Assembly: GCF_050942215.1 (NCBI RefSeq)
Contig: NZ_CP192056.1
Span: 2,108,001 to 2,172,000, forward strand
Length of the DNA: 64,000 bases
Source of the DNA: Sphaerimonospora sp050942215
GTDB taxonomy: Bacteria; Actinomycetota; Actinomycetes; Streptosporangiales; Streptosporangiaceae
Direction of reading: 5' to 3'
Below the pieces are notes generated by a model. That model was not told where the DNA came from and made no database searches. It saw nothing but the letters and a program-made list of their open reading frames with translations. Position 1 is the first letter of the stretch, and each line of letters begins with the position of its first letter. Shown one piece after another: positions 10,724 through 18,908 of this stretch. The translations under genes were made by a program, and so were the position numbers.

Positions 10724-10803
10724 CCCTCCATGCTCACATATGCCCGGATAATCGTTCCCAGGGAGGATGGGAGCGCGTGCACGATCGGGCTACCTTGGAC
10801 ATC

Positions 10804-11682
10804 GTGAACGATTCGGGTGAGATGCGTGCTTCCGATGCCGAACGTGAGGCGGTGGTGGAGAAACTCCGCGAGGCGTCGGTCGAGGGGCGGTTGACCCTCG
10901 CCGAGCTGACCGAGCGGACTGAGGCGGCCTATCTCGCCCGGACCCACGCCGAGCTGGCGCAGCTCACCGCGGATCTCCCCGGTGGAGCCCCGGCCCCCGG
11001 CCCGGGATTCACACGGCCGGCTCGGCCCGGACGTCAGAAGGGCAGGGTGCGCGACTGGATCGTGGCCGTGATGGGTGACACCAAGCGGAAGGGCAAGTGG
11101 CGCATCGACCAGGAGATCGGCGCGGTGTGCGTGATGGGAGACGTCACCATCGACCTCCGCGAGGCCGAGGTGCGCACCCCCGAGGTCGACATCGTGGTCA
11201 CCTGCGTGATGGGTGACGTCAAGGTCATCGTTCCGGACGGTGTCGACGTCGAGCTCTCCGGGTTCACCTTCCTGGGGGACAAGAAGGTCCGGGTCGTGGA
11301 GGCGCCGACCGGCCACAACGCTCCCGTGGTGCGGGTGCGCGCCCACGTGGTGATGGGCGATGTGAAGGTCATCGGGGACTCCCACGCCGAGCCGATCAAG
11401 CGTGCCCTGGGCGCGTGGACCGATTGGTGGCTGGAGCGCCGCCATGAGATCGGCCGTCAGATCGAGCACAACTTCCGTAACGTGATGGAACACGACAGGC
11501 AGGCCCGCGGCGAGCTGATGCGCGAGGTCCGGGAGAACACCCGTGAGCTGCGCCGGAGTGCCCGTGAGGCGGGCCGTGAGGCCGGGGACGCCTGGCGGGG
11601 TATGCGCGGCGGCGGTCTGCCTCCCGATCCTCCGGCACCACCCGCGCCTCCGCCGCCTCCGTACGGCGGCCCTCGCCGCTGA
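10804..11682 (+). CDS. DUF1707 protein with LiaF-like C-terminal domain
   Basis: The N-terminus carries the DUF1707 motif (MRASDAEREAVVEKLREA, then GRLTLAELTERTEAAY), a small helical domain common in actinobacterial membrane-associated proteins. A linker is followed by a beta-rich LiaF/DUF2154-like domain containing three VMGDV-type repeats (AVMGDTKRKGKW, CVMGDVTIDLREAEV, VVMGDVKVIGD) and a charged helical tail ending in a proline run. No membrane segment is visible. The GTG at 10804 is chosen because DUF1707 proteins begin a few residues before RASDAE; a TACCTT at 10791 would make the mRNA leaderless there. An upstream GTG at 10777 with a GGGAGG is the alternative. Confidence 0.8.
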   Translation: MNDSGEMRASDAEREAVVEKLREASVEGRLTLAELTERTEAAYLARTHAELAQLTADLPGGAPAPGPGFTRPARPGRQKGRVRDWIVAVMGDTKRKGKWRIDQEIGAVCVMGDVTIDLREAEVRTPEVDIVVTCVMGDVKVIVPDGVDVELSGFTFLGDKKVRVVEAPTGHNAPVVRVRAHVVMGDVKVIGDSHAEPIKRALGAWTDWWLERRHEIGRQIEHNFRNVMEHDRQARGELMREVRENTRELRRSAREAGREAGDAWRGMRGGGLPPDPPAPPAPPPPPYGGPRR

Positions 11683-11741
11683 CCGGCCCCGGACGTCTCA
11701 GCCGAGCGGTCGCACGTGGTCTCCCTCCGCCTCCGTGGTCT

Positions 11742-11786
11742 CCCCTCCGCCTCCGTGATCTTCCGCGGGTCGCGGAGGCGGAGGGG
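11742..11786. terminator. Bidirectional terminator between the DUF1707 gene and glyA
   Basis: Perfect 14-bp inverted repeat (cccctccgcctccg at 11742-11755, cggaggcggagggg at 11773-11786) around a 17-nt loop, between two convergent genes. The left arm is also directly repeated about 20 bp upstream (ccctccgcctccgtggtc), so an alternative pairing is possible. It lacks a long T-tract, as is usual in high-GC actinobacteria. Confidence 0.75.
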
Positions 11787-11795
11787 GCCGGTGGG

Positions 11796-13061
11796 TCAGG
11801 ACAGGCCGGGGGCGGGGAACTGCGCGGTCAGCTCCGTGACCTCGCGACGGACCCGGGTGATCGTGCTCTCCGCCTCGGCCTCGCCCTTGGCGACCGCGGT
11901 GACCACCTCGTCGATCCACGCCCCGATCTGGCGCATCTCCGCCTCGCCCATGCCGCGCGAGGTGACCGACGGGGTGCCGATGCGGATGCCCGACGGGTCG
12001 AACGGCTTGCGCGGGTCGAACGGCACCGTGTTGTAGTTGGTCTCCAGGCCGGCCCGGTCGAGGGCCTTGGCGGCCGGCTTGCCGCCGATGCCCTTGGGGG
12101 TCAGGTCCATGAGGATCAGGTGGTTGTCCGTACCCCCCGAGACCAGGTCGAAGCCGCGGGCGAGCAGCTCGTCGGCGAGGGCACGCGCGTTGTTCACGAT
12201 CTGCGCGGCGTACGCCTTGAACTCCGGCTGGGCCGCCTCGTGCAGCGCCACCGCGATGGCGGCGGTCGTGTGGTTGTGCGGGCCGCCCTGCAGGCCGGGG
12301 AAGACCGCCTTGTTGAGCGCCGTGGCGTGCTCGTCGGAGTCGGCCATCAGCATCGCGCCGCGCGGCCCGCGCAGCGTCTTGTGGGTGGTCGTGGAGATCA
12401 CATCGGCGTGGCCGACCGGCGAGGGATGCGCGCCGCCCGCGACGAGTCCCGCGATGTGCGCGATGTCGGCGGCGAGCACGGCGCCGACCTCACGGGCGAT
12501 CTCGGCGAACGCGGGGAAGTCGATGGTGCGCGGGATGGCCGTGCCGCCGCAGAAGATCAGCTTGGGCCGGTGCTCCAGCGCGAGCGCGCGCACCTCGTCC
12601 ATGTCGACCCGGCCGGTGTCCTTGCGTACGCCGTACCGGACCGGGTTGAACCACTTGCCGGTGGCCGACACCGACCAGCCGTGCGTCAGGTGGCCGCCGA
12701 ACGGCAGGCCCATGCCCAGCACGGTGTCGCCGGGCTGGAGGAACGCCAGATAGATGGCGAGGTTGGCGGGGGAGCCGGAGTAGGGCTGGACGTTGGCGTG
12801 ACGCACTCCGAAGACCGACTTGGCGCGCTCGACGGCGAGCGTCTCGATCCTGTCGATGACCTGCTGGCCCTCGTAGTAGCGCTTGCCGGAATAGCCCTCG
12901 GAGTATTTGTTCGTCAGCACCGTGCCCGTGGCCTCGAGCACCGCACGGGACACGTAGTTCTCCGAGGCGATCAGCTTGACCGTGTCGGTCTGCCGCCGCT
13001 CCTCCGCCCTGATCAGCTCGGCGATCTCGGGATCGACGACGTTCAGCGAGTTCTCGGTCAT
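11796..13061 (-). CDS. glyA: Serine hydroxymethyltransferase
   Basis: PLP enzyme that interconverts serine plus tetrahydrofolate with glycine plus 5,10-methylene-THF; the main one-carbon source of the cell. At 421 residues it has normal length. The PLP lysine lies in ISTTTHKTLRGPRGA; the N-terminal SENYVSRAVLEATGTVLTNK and the EGYSGKRYYEG substrate loop are intact. Start ATG at 13061 follows AGAAGGAAGCGCC. Upstream on the same strand is a ZTP riboswitch, so expression probably rises when ZMP/ZTP signals folate shortage. It converges with the DUF1707 gene across a hairpin terminator. Confidence 0.97.
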   Translation of the reverse strand: MTENSLNVVDPEIAELIRAEERRQTDTVKLIASENYVSRAVLEATGTVLTNKYSEGYSGKRYYEGQQVIDRIETLAVERAKSVFGVRHANVQPYSGSPANLAIYLAFLQPGDTVLGMGLPFGGHLTHGWSVSATGKWFNPVRYGVRKDTGRVDMDEVRALALEHRPKLIFCGGTAIPRTIDFPAFAEIAREVGAVLAADIAHIAGLVAGGAHPSPVGHADVISTTTHKTLRGPRGAMLMADSDEHATALNKAVFPGLQGGPHNHTTAAIAVALHEAAQPEFKAYAAQIVNNARALADELLARGFDLVSGGTDNHLILMDLTPKGIGGKPAAKALDRAGLETNYNTVPFDPRKPFDPSGIRIGTPSVTSRGMGEAEMRQIGAWIDEVVTAVAKGEAEAESTITRVRREVTELTAQFPAPGLS

Positions 13062-13117
13062 GGCGCTTCCTTCTCCGTCGACACTTCATCGAGAACGACG
13101 ACCCAGGCGCACGGCCG

Positions 13118-13190
13118 CCGCGGACTCGCTCCCCGGTGGTGCCCCACCTATTACCCGTGCCCTGGGGGCACACAGCGCCAGTCGCGGTGC
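13118..13190 (-). promoter_or_regulatory. ZTP (pfl) riboswitch controlling glyA
   Basis: Reading the minus strand, the segment has the two hallmark blocks of the pfl/ZTP aptamer: GACTGGCG (within 13176-13184) and, after a variable insert, a GGTGGGGCACCACC hairpin followed by CCGGGGAGCG (13127-13148). The outer helix can close by pairing CCGCG (13187-13183) with CGCGG (13122-13118). The glyA ATG is about 57 nt downstream. These RNAs bind ZMP/ZTP, which build up when 10-formyl-THF is short, and are known upstream of folate and one-carbon genes including glyA. Blocks seen directly; function from the family. Confidence 0.9.
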
Positions 13191-13295
13191 CTTCAACCCT
13201 ATCCGAGCGTCCCGCGGTCGCGTACGGGTCAGGTGTCGGAGATCGACACATCGCGGAAGACGCCCACGCGGGGGATGTCGACCTCTCGGGCCGGG

Positions 13296-14756
13296 TCAGG
13301 CAGCACGGATCGGGACGTCGTCGAACAGCCCGGCGCCGGGAAGGTCGACGCTGATCGTCTCCAGGTCCTCGGGCACGCCGCTGAAACTCGCGTAGAGCTG
13401 CAGGTTGTCCCCGGACTCGAGATATTTACGGGGAACGCTGCTGCACAGGCACGCCCCGTCCTGCTTCGCGGGGCTGAACTTGGATCCGGTCGGCGGGTCG
13501 AGCAGGCCCGCACCGGTGACCGTGCTCCCGAGCATGTCCGGGGGCCACCAGTTAGAGCCCCCGGTCGCCTTGACCGTCCACTGCACGCCGACGGAGGTCC
13601 CCCGCCGCCGCACCGTTTCGATCGTCACCTTGAACGATGTGCCCCGGAACTGGACGTCACGGGTCGCGACCGGCCCTTTCGGTGGATCCGGCGTACCGAT
13701 CCCGTTCTGGAGCACCAGGAACAGGGCGGCGGCGGAAGCGGCGACGAACGCCCCGGCCCCGGCTATCGGCAGCCACCTCCTGCCGCCGCCGGGCGCGCTC
13801 TCCCGGACCGCGGCGGTCTTCCGGGCCACCGTTGACTCCCCGGGGTCCGGGGTGGTCCAGATGTCGCTGACGATCCGGGTGGCGGCCTCGACGGCCACCT
13901 CCTCCCGGCCCAGCAGCCGGTCCAGGAGTTGCTGCGCGGTCGGGCGGCGGGCCGGGTCCTTGTCCAGGGTCCGTTCGACCAGTGGCCGCAGCCGCTCGTC
14001 GAGGCCGTCGAGCACGGGCACGTGATGGGCCACCCGGTAGAGCACCTCGGGGGCGGCCCCGGTGCCGAACGGCGGGCGGCCGGTGCCGGCGTAGGCGACC
14101 ACGCAGCCCCACGCGAAGATGTCGGCGGCGGGGGTGACGAGGTCGCCGCGCACCTGTTCCGGGGACATGTAGCTCGGTGTGCCGATCGTCGCCCTGGTGC
14201 GCTCGGCCAGCGTGTCGGCCAGCTGCGCGATGCCGAAGTCGATCACCCGGGGGCCGACCGGGGCGAGCAGGATGTTGGAGGGCTTGAGGTCGCGGTGGAC
14301 CACCCCGGCCCGGTGGATCGCGCCGAGGGCCGTGGCCACGCCGACCGCGAGGGCGTCCAGGTTGGAGCCGGCCAGCGGCCCCTGCGCGTCGACCACGGCG
14401 GACAGGTCGGGCCCGTCGACGTACTCGGTGACGAGGTAGTGGAGGTCTCCGTCCTGGCCGGCGTCCAGCACCGGGGCGGTGCAGAACCGGGCGACCCGCT
14501 TGGCGGCCTCCGCCTCCTTGCGGAACCTGTTGTAGAACTCCTCCTGGGAGGCGAGCTCCGGGCGCATGACCTTGACCGCGACCTTGCGCCCGGCGGGGTC
14601 CTGGGCGAGGTAGACGATTCCCATACCGCCCTCGCCCAGACGGCGTAGGGGCACGTACGGCCCGATCACCCGCCGATGTGCGGCGGTGAGATGGTTTGTG
14701 GCGGTTCCTGCCTGCTGCCCGTTCATCGGAGCCCATCTTGGCGGATCAGTCACCAT
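13296..14756 (-). CDS. Membrane-anchored Ser/Thr protein kinase
   Basis: Eukaryotic-like kinase of the PknB type. Kinase domain about residues 30-290: glycine loop LGEGGMGIVYLA, VAVKVM lysine, catalytic loop HRDLKPSNIL, DFGIAQL, activation segment TIGTPSYMSPEQVRG. One membrane helix follows (about residues 330-350, WLPIAGAGAFVAASAAALFL). The extracellular C-terminal domain of about 130 residues has two close cysteines (ACLCSS) and looks beta-rich; it is not PASTA. The ATG at 14756 is preceded by GGGGGA; an inner ATG at 14726 is possible. It lies downstream of the YihY gene and upstream of glyA on the same strand. Confidence 0.88.
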   Translation of the reverse strand: MVTDPPRWAPMNGQQAGTATNHLTAAHRRVIGPYVPLRRLGEGGMGIVYLAQDPAGRKVAVKVMRPELASQEEFYNRFRKEAEAAKRVARFCTAPVLDAGQDGDLHYLVTEYVDGPDLSAVVDAQGPLAGSNLDALAVGVATALGAIHRAGVVHRDLKPSNILLAPVGPRVIDFGIAQLADTLAERTRATIGTPSYMSPEQVRGDLVTPAADIFAWGCVVAYAGTGRPPFGTGAAPEVLYRVAHHVPVLDGLDERLRPLVERTLDKDPARRPTAQQLLDRLLGREEVAVEAATRIVSDIWTTPDPGESTVARKTAAVRESAPGGGRRWLPIAGAGAFVAASAAALFLVLQNGIGTPDPPKGPVATRDVQFRGTSFKVTIETVRRRGTSVGVQWTVKATGGSNWWPPDMLGSTVTGAGLLDPPTGSKFSPAKQDGACLCSSVPRKYLESGDNLQLYASFSGVPEDLETISVDLPGAGLFDDVPIRAA

Positions 14757-14781
14757 TTGGCGAAGATTCCCCCAAACCGGG

Positions 14782-15750
14782 TCAGGCCGTACCGGACTCA
14801 CGTTGGTGCCGAGCCATGCCGTTCAGCGGCCACAGACGGTCCACCTCGGCGTTCAGCGTCGCGCCGATGAGCACGGCGAGGGCCGTGATGTACAGCCAGA
14901 GCAGTACGGCGATCGGGGCGGCGAGCGAGCCGTAGACCGACAGCGGCGTGAACCAGGCGGCCAGCACCTCGCGCAGGACGGCCGCGCAGAGGATCCAGAT
15001 GAAGAGGGCGAGCACCGCCCCGGGGATCTCGCGCCACCACCGCGTCCTGCGCGGCACGCTGACGTGGTAGAGCAGCGTGAGCATGAAGACCGAGCCGAGT
15101 ACGACCACCGGCCAGTAGAAGATCGTCACGACGACCTCGTACCGCGGCAGCGCGTTCGACAGCAGGGTCGGCCCGATGACGAGGATCGGCATGACGATCA
15201 GGCCGATCAGCAGCGCGGCCACATAGAGCGCGAAGGACATCACGCGGGTACGGATGATTCCCCGCTCCTCGCCCAGGCCGTACGCGATGGAGATCAGGTC
15301 CACGTAGACGAACAGAGCGCGGGAGCCGGACCACAGCGATAACAGGAACCCGACGGAGATCAGCGAGACCTGGCCGCCGGTGAGCGCGTCGGCGAGCAGC
15401 GGCTCGACCACGCGCTCCACCGTGTTGTGGCTGAACAGCAGCTCCGACTGGTCGATGACCCACCGCCGGATGTCCTGCACCGTGTGCTCGCCCAGCAGGC
15501 CGCTGAGATGTCCCATGACGCCGAGCAGTCCGAGCGCGAACGGCGGCAGCGACAGCAGTGCGAAGAAGGCCGCCTCGCCGGCCAGACCGGTCACCCGGTA
15601 GTTGAACCCGGCGAACGTGGTCGCCTTCGCCAGGGCCCAGACGCCGGTGTCCCTGAGCCTGCTCAGACCGGCCCCGGCCGCCGCCATGCCACGGCGTGAC
15701 AGATGCCTCGGCGTTCGCCGCGTGCGCGCCGACGCGTCCGTAGTGGTCAA
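14782..15750 (-). CDS. YihY/BrkB-family inner-membrane protein
   Basis: Polytopic membrane protein of the UPF0761/BrkB (RNase BN-misnamed) family, function unknown. 322 residues with about six membrane segments; family features include the region GEAAFFALLSLPPFALGLLG near residue 60, LWSGSRALFVYVDLISIAYG, and the C-terminal PLSVYGSLAAPIAVLLWLY and GATLNAEVDRL. A TTG at 15750 gives the longest frame with a basic cytosolic start; no clear ribosome-binding site decides it, and an ATG at 15687 is an alternative. Divergent from the small cysteine-rich gene at 15832. Confidence 0.85.
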   Translation of the reverse strand: MTTTDASARTRRTPRHLSRRGMAAAGAGLSRLRDTGVWALAKATTFAGFNYRVTGLAGEAAFFALLSLPPFALGLLGVMGHLSGLLGEHTVQDIRRWVIDQSELLFSHNTVERVVEPLLADALTGGQVSLISVGFLLSLWSGSRALFVYVDLISIAYGLGEERGIIRTRVMSFALYVAALLIGLIVMPILVIGPTLLSNALPRYEVVVTIFYWPVVVLGSVFMLTLLYHVSVPRRTRWWREIPGAVLALFIWILCAAVLREVLAAWFTPLSVYGSLAAPIAVLLWLYITALAVLIGATLNAEVDRLWPLNGMARHQRESGTA

Positions 15751-15831
15751 TTGGCACCCGACCGGTGTGAGAAAGAACTAGAGGCCAAGGATAGAGGGCA
15801 TGGGACGGTACTGGGGTGCGGAGGTGGCACG

Positions 15832-15963
15832 ATGATCTGTACGGCGTGCAAGGACCGCAGGCACCAGGACTGCCGCGGCGGCTCGTGGTGCGACTGCCAG
15901 CACAAGGAGCCCAGGGCCGACGGGCACGTCGAACCCGCGGAGAACTGGGTGCGCAAGGGGTGA
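15832..15963 (+). CDS. 43-residue cysteine-rich (probably zinc-binding) protein
   Basis: Short gene with a good ribosome-binding site (GGAGGTGGC before ATG). The product begins MICTACKDRRHQDCRGG and continues SWCDCQHKEP: CxxC, then C, then CxC with two histidines, which is enough to hold a zinc ion. The tail is polar. I recall similar short proteins in other actinomycetes but can give no function. It stands alone between the YihY gene and the sulfur operon and points toward the latter, 95 bp ahead of the leader peptide. Confidence 0.7.
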   Translation: MICTACKDRRHQDCRGGSWCDCQHKEPRADGHVEPAENWVRKG

Positions 15964-15986
15964 GATCACCGAGGCGAGAACGGACA

Positions 15987-16012
15987 TAGTTCGCGAATTA
16001 CGTCCGTATATT
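15987..16012 (+). promoter_or_regulatory. Candidate promoter/operator of the sulfite reductase operon
   Basis: A near-perfect palindrome TAGTTCGCGAATTA (15987-16000) lies next to a -10-like TATATT (16007-16012), about 47 bp before the leader-peptide ATG. A CGGAC/GTCCG pair brackets the palindrome. Its position between the small cysteine-rich gene and the operon fits a sulfur regulator site. No convincing -35 is visible. Confidence 0.45.
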
Positions 16013-16058
16013 GGACCGGAACTTGGACATCTGGGAGCTCCCGGGTATCGTTCATGAC

Positions 16059-16142
16059 ATGCCAGCGGATCCGTTGCTCGTCGTGCGACGCCACGTCGAC
16101 CTCCAGCGTGTCCGCAGTGCTATGTGTATCGACGCCGGCTGA
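16059..16142 (+). CDS. Leader peptide upstream of the sulfite reductase gene
   Basis: 27-codon reading frame ending well before the sulfite reductase ATG. The peptide contains VRRHVDLQRVRSAMC near its end, which matches the RRHVDLxR...SAxC pattern of putative leader peptides found before sulfur and cysteine genes in streptomycetes and relatives. The single cysteine codon (TGT, codon 23) near the stop fits ribosome-mediated attenuation: slow reading when cysteinyl-tRNA is short. About 30 nt past the stop lies a weak CGCC-gcct-GGCG hairpin followed by TCCTTTT (16172-16190), a possible attenuator. The peptide is clear by pattern; the mechanism is inferred. Confidence 0.8.
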   Translation: MPADPLLVVRRHVDLQRVRSAMCIDAG

Positions 16143-16280
16143 CCGCCGCCCTCTACTGTTCCACTCGGGCGCGCCGCCTGGCGTCCTTTTCGCATGCCCC
16201 TGCACTCGATGACGAGGCGGGAGGAGCCTGCGCCGCGCCCCGGACCGATCAGACATCGATCCTCGGAAAAGGACGCGCCC

Positions 16281-17963
16281 ATGAGTACCCCGGTACGCCC
16301 GGCGAATCGCCACCACAAGCGCCCACGTGGCGAAGGCCAGTGGGCCCTCGGCTACCGTGAGCCGCTGAACGCGAACGAAGAGAACAAGAAGAACGACGAC
16401 GGGCTCAACGTCCGTCAGCGGATCGTCGACGTCTACGCCAGGCACGGCTTCGACTCGATCGACCCGTCCGACCTGCGCGGCCGGTTCCGCTGGTACGGCC
16501 TGTACACGCAGCGCAGGCCCGGCATCGACGGCGGCAAGACGGCCGTTCTGGAGCCGGAGGAGCTCGAGGACCGCTACTTCATGATGCGGATCCGCACCGA
16601 CGGCGGCCAGCTCAGCCTGGAGCAGCTGCGGGTCATCGCCGACATCTCCAACGAGTACGCCAGGGGCTCGGCCGACGTCACCGACCGGCAGAACATCCAG
16701 CTCCACTGGGTCGAGATCGAGTCGGTGCCGGACATCTGGGCGCGGCTGGAGGCCGTCGGGCTGAGCACCACCGAGGCCTGCGGCGACACGCCCCGGGGGA
16801 TGCTCGGCTGCCCGCTCGCCGGGATCGACTCCGACGAGGTGATCGACGGCAGGGCCCAGCTCCGGGAGATCCGCGAGCGCTACATCGGCAACCCCGAGTT
16901 CTCGAACCTGCCGCGCAAGTACAAGACCGCCATCAGCGGCTGCGCGGCGCACTGCACCGTGCACGAGATCAACGACGTGGCGTTCGTCGGCGTCGTCGAC
17001 GAGCGGGGCGAGGCCGGCTTCGACCTCTGGGTCGGCGGCGGCCTGTCGACCAACCCGATGTTCGCCCAGCGGCTCGGCGTGTTCGTCCGCCCCGAGCAGG
17101 TCCCGGAGGTGTGGGCCGGGGTCACCTCCGTCTTCCGCGACTACGGCTACCGGCGGCTGCGCAGCAGGGCCAGGCTGAAGTTCCTGGTCAAGGACTGGGG
17201 CCCGGAGAAGTTCCGCGAGGTGCTGCAGACGGAGTACCTCAAGTACGACCTGCCCGACGGCCCGGCTCCGCTGGCGCCGCGTGGCGGCCGCCGCGACCAC
17301 GTCGGCGTCCACCCGCAGCGGGACGGCAACTTCTACGTCGGCTTCGCCCCCCGGGTGGGCCGGCTCAGCGGCGACCTGATGCACCTGATCGCGGACATCG
17401 CCGAGCGCCACGGCTCCGGCCGGGTGGGGACGACAATCGAGCAGAAGATGGTCATCCTCGACGTCGCGCCGGACCGGGTGGAGTCGATGGTCGCCGAGCT
17501 GGAGGCGGCCGATCTCCAGGTCAACCCGTCGACGTTCCGCCGCCAGACGATGGCCTGCACCGGCATCGAGTACTGCAAGCTCGCGATCGTCGAGACCAAG
17601 AACGCCGCGTCCGAGCTGATCGACGAGCTGGAGCGCCGCCTGCCCGGCTTCACCGAGCCGCTGACGATCAACCTCAACGGCTGCCCGAACTCCTGCGCCC
17701 GCATCCAGACCGCGGACATCGGCCTGAAGGGCCAGCTCATGGTCGACGACAGCGGTGAGCAGGTCGAGGGGTATCAGATCCATCTGGGCGGCGCGTTCGG
17801 CGCGACGTCGGCCTTCGGCCGGAAGGTCCGCGGGCTCAAGACCACGGCAGCGGAGCTGCCCGACTACGTGGAGCGGGTCGTGCGCAACTTCGAGAAGCAG
17901 CGGGACGAGGGAGAGATCTTCAGCGAGTGGGTCCGGCGGGCGGACGAGGCCGATCTCCGGTGA
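16281..17963 (+). CDS. sirA: Ferredoxin-dependent sulfite reductase (nitrite/sulfite reductase family)
   Basis: Siroheme and [4Fe-4S] enzyme that reduces sulfite to sulfide by six electrons from ferredoxin. 560 residues, normal length. The iron-sulfur/siroheme cysteines are in TMACTGIEYCK and NLNGCPNSCAR in the C-terminal half; substrate-side arginines and lysines lie in the conserved SADVTDRQNIQLHW and KYKTAISGCAAHC regions. The ATG at 16281 is chosen as the start of the charged STPVRPANRHHKRPRGEG tail. It heads an operon with a zinc-ribbon gene (GTGA overlap), cysH and a chelatase for siroheme. Nitrite reduction is possible from the family but the neighbours argue for sulfite. Confidence 0.93.
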   Translation: MSTPVRPANRHHKRPRGEGQWALGYREPLNANEENKKNDDGLNVRQRIVDVYARHGFDSIDPSDLRGRFRWYGLYTQRRPGIDGGKTAVLEPEELEDRYFMMRIRTDGGQLSLEQLRVIADISNEYARGSADVTDRQNIQLHWVEIESVPDIWARLEAVGLSTTEACGDTPRGMLGCPLAGIDSDEVIDGRAQLREIRERYIGNPEFSNLPRKYKTAISGCAAHCTVHEINDVAFVGVVDERGEAGFDLWVGGGLSTNPMFAQRLGVFVRPEQVPEVWAGVTSVFRDYGYRRLRSRARLKFLVKDWGPEKFREVLQTEYLKYDLPDGPAPLAPRGGRRDHVGVHPQRDGNFYVGFAPRVGRLSGDLMHLIADIAERHGSGRVGTTIEQKMVILDVAPDRVESMVAELEAADLQVNPSTFRRQTMACTGIEYCKLAIVETKNAASELIDELERRLPGFTEPLTINLNGCPNSCARIQTADIGLKGQLMVDDSGEQVEGYQIHLGGAFGATSAFGRKVRGLKTTAAELPDYVERVVRNFEKQRDEGEIFSEWVRRADEADLR

Positions 17964-18130
17964 GCGGTCCCGGCACGGAACGGGCCGTGCCCTTCTACTG
18001 CCCCTACTGCGGAGACGAGGACCTGGAGCCGTACGTCACCGAGGAGGAGAGCCACGGCTGGTACTGCCGTTCCTGCGCCAGGGCCTTCCGGGTGCGCTTC
18101 CTCGGACTCGGCGTCCGACGTCCGTCATGA
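17960..18130 (+). CDS. Zinc-ribbon mini-protein between sirA and cysH
   Basis: 56-residue product starting at GTG overlapping the sirA stop by 4 nt. It has a single zinc ribbon: FYCPYCGDEDL and, 18 residues on, WYCRSCARAFRVRF. The tail is basic. Co-translation with sirA suggests a role in the sulfite reductase or APS reductase step, perhaps iron-sulfur or siroheme delivery, but this is only inferred from position. No wider domain match is recognised. Confidence 0.8.
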   Translation: MSGPGTERAVPFYCPYCGDEDLEPYVTEEESHGWYCRSCARAFRVRFLGLGVRRPS

Positions 18131-18173
18131 GCAGTGATGACCGACTTGTGTGAGGAGTGGAGTGGAGTGGAGT

Positions 18174-18908
18174 ATGGCGGTGACACTGGTGGAGATGGCG
18201 GCCGGACTGGAACGGCAACGGACGAGGCTCGACCCGCAGGGCATCGTTGAGTCGGCGGCCGCGTTCCTGGAGGACGCGCCCGCCCGTGAGATCATCGGCT
18301 GGGCGGCCGCGACGTTCGGCGACCGGCTCTGTCTCACCTCCTCGATGAGCGACGCCCTGCTGATCGATCTGGTCAGCCGGGTCAAGCCGGGGATCGACGT
18401 GCTGTTCGTCGACACCGGCTACCACTTCGCCGAGACCATCGGCACGAGGGACGCGGTGGAGGCGGTCCACAAGATCAACGTGATCGACGTGAAGCCGACG
18501 CGCACGGTCGAGGAGCAGCACCGCGACCTCGGGCCCCGGCTGTACGGCCGCAACCCCGACCTGTGCTGCTACCTGCGCAAGGTGGAGCCGCTCAACCAGG
18601 CGCTGGAGCCGTACCTGGCCTGGATCTCCGGGATCCGGCGGGACGAGGCGCCGACGCGGGCGGGCACGAAGGTGGTGGAGTGGGACGCCAAGCGCCAGAT
18701 GGTCAAGATCAATCCGATCGCCGCCTGGACGCAGTCCGACGTCGACAACTACATCGCCGACAACGGGGTGCTGATCAACCCGCTGCACTACGACGGCTAC
18801 CCGTCGATCGGCTGCGCCCCGTGCACCAGGCGCGTCGAGCCGGGCGAGGACGCGAGAAGCGGCCGCTGGGCCGGCCTCGGGAAGCTCGAATGCGGCATAC
18901 ACCTCTGA
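18174..18908 (+). CDS. cysH: APS/PAPS reductase
   Basis: Reduces activated sulfate to sulfite for the adjacent sulfite reductase. 244 residues: PP-loop segment LCLTSSMSDALLIDLV (a variant of the usual SGGxDS-type loop), VDTGYHFAET, the iron-sulfur cysteines DLCCYLRKVEPL and IGCAPCTRRVEPGEDARSG, and the catalytic C-terminal ECGIHL. The CC plus CxxC set points to the APS-type iron-sulfur enzyme. The ATG at 18174 follows a run of tandem GGAGT repeats (18154-18173) that supplies several overlapping ribosome-binding options. The end overlaps the chelatase start by 19 nt. It lacks the C-terminal extension of the copy at base 1. Confidence 0.93.
   Translation: MAVTLVEMAAGLERQRTRLDPQGIVESAAAFLEDAPAREIIGWAAATFGDRLCLTSSMSDALLIDLVSRVKPGIDVLFVDTGYHFAETIGTRDAVEAVHKINVIDVKPTRTVEEQHRDLGPRLYGRNPDLCCYLRKVEPLNQALEPYLAWISGIRRDEAPTRAGTKVVEWDAKRQMVKINPIAAWTQSDVDNYIADNGVLINPLHYDGYPSIGCAPCTRRVEPGEDARSGRWAGLGKLECGIHL

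Noticed and set aside
7553..10807. Plus-strand open frame of 1084 codons across the AidB-like and ankyrin genes
   Set aside because: It runs antisense through two recognisable genes and their gap, and has no domain of its own.
16124..16360. 78-codon frame between the leader peptide and sulfite reductase
   Set aside because: It overlaps the sirA start in another frame, has no ribosome-binding site and no recognisable content; the 16059 frame matches a known leader pattern.
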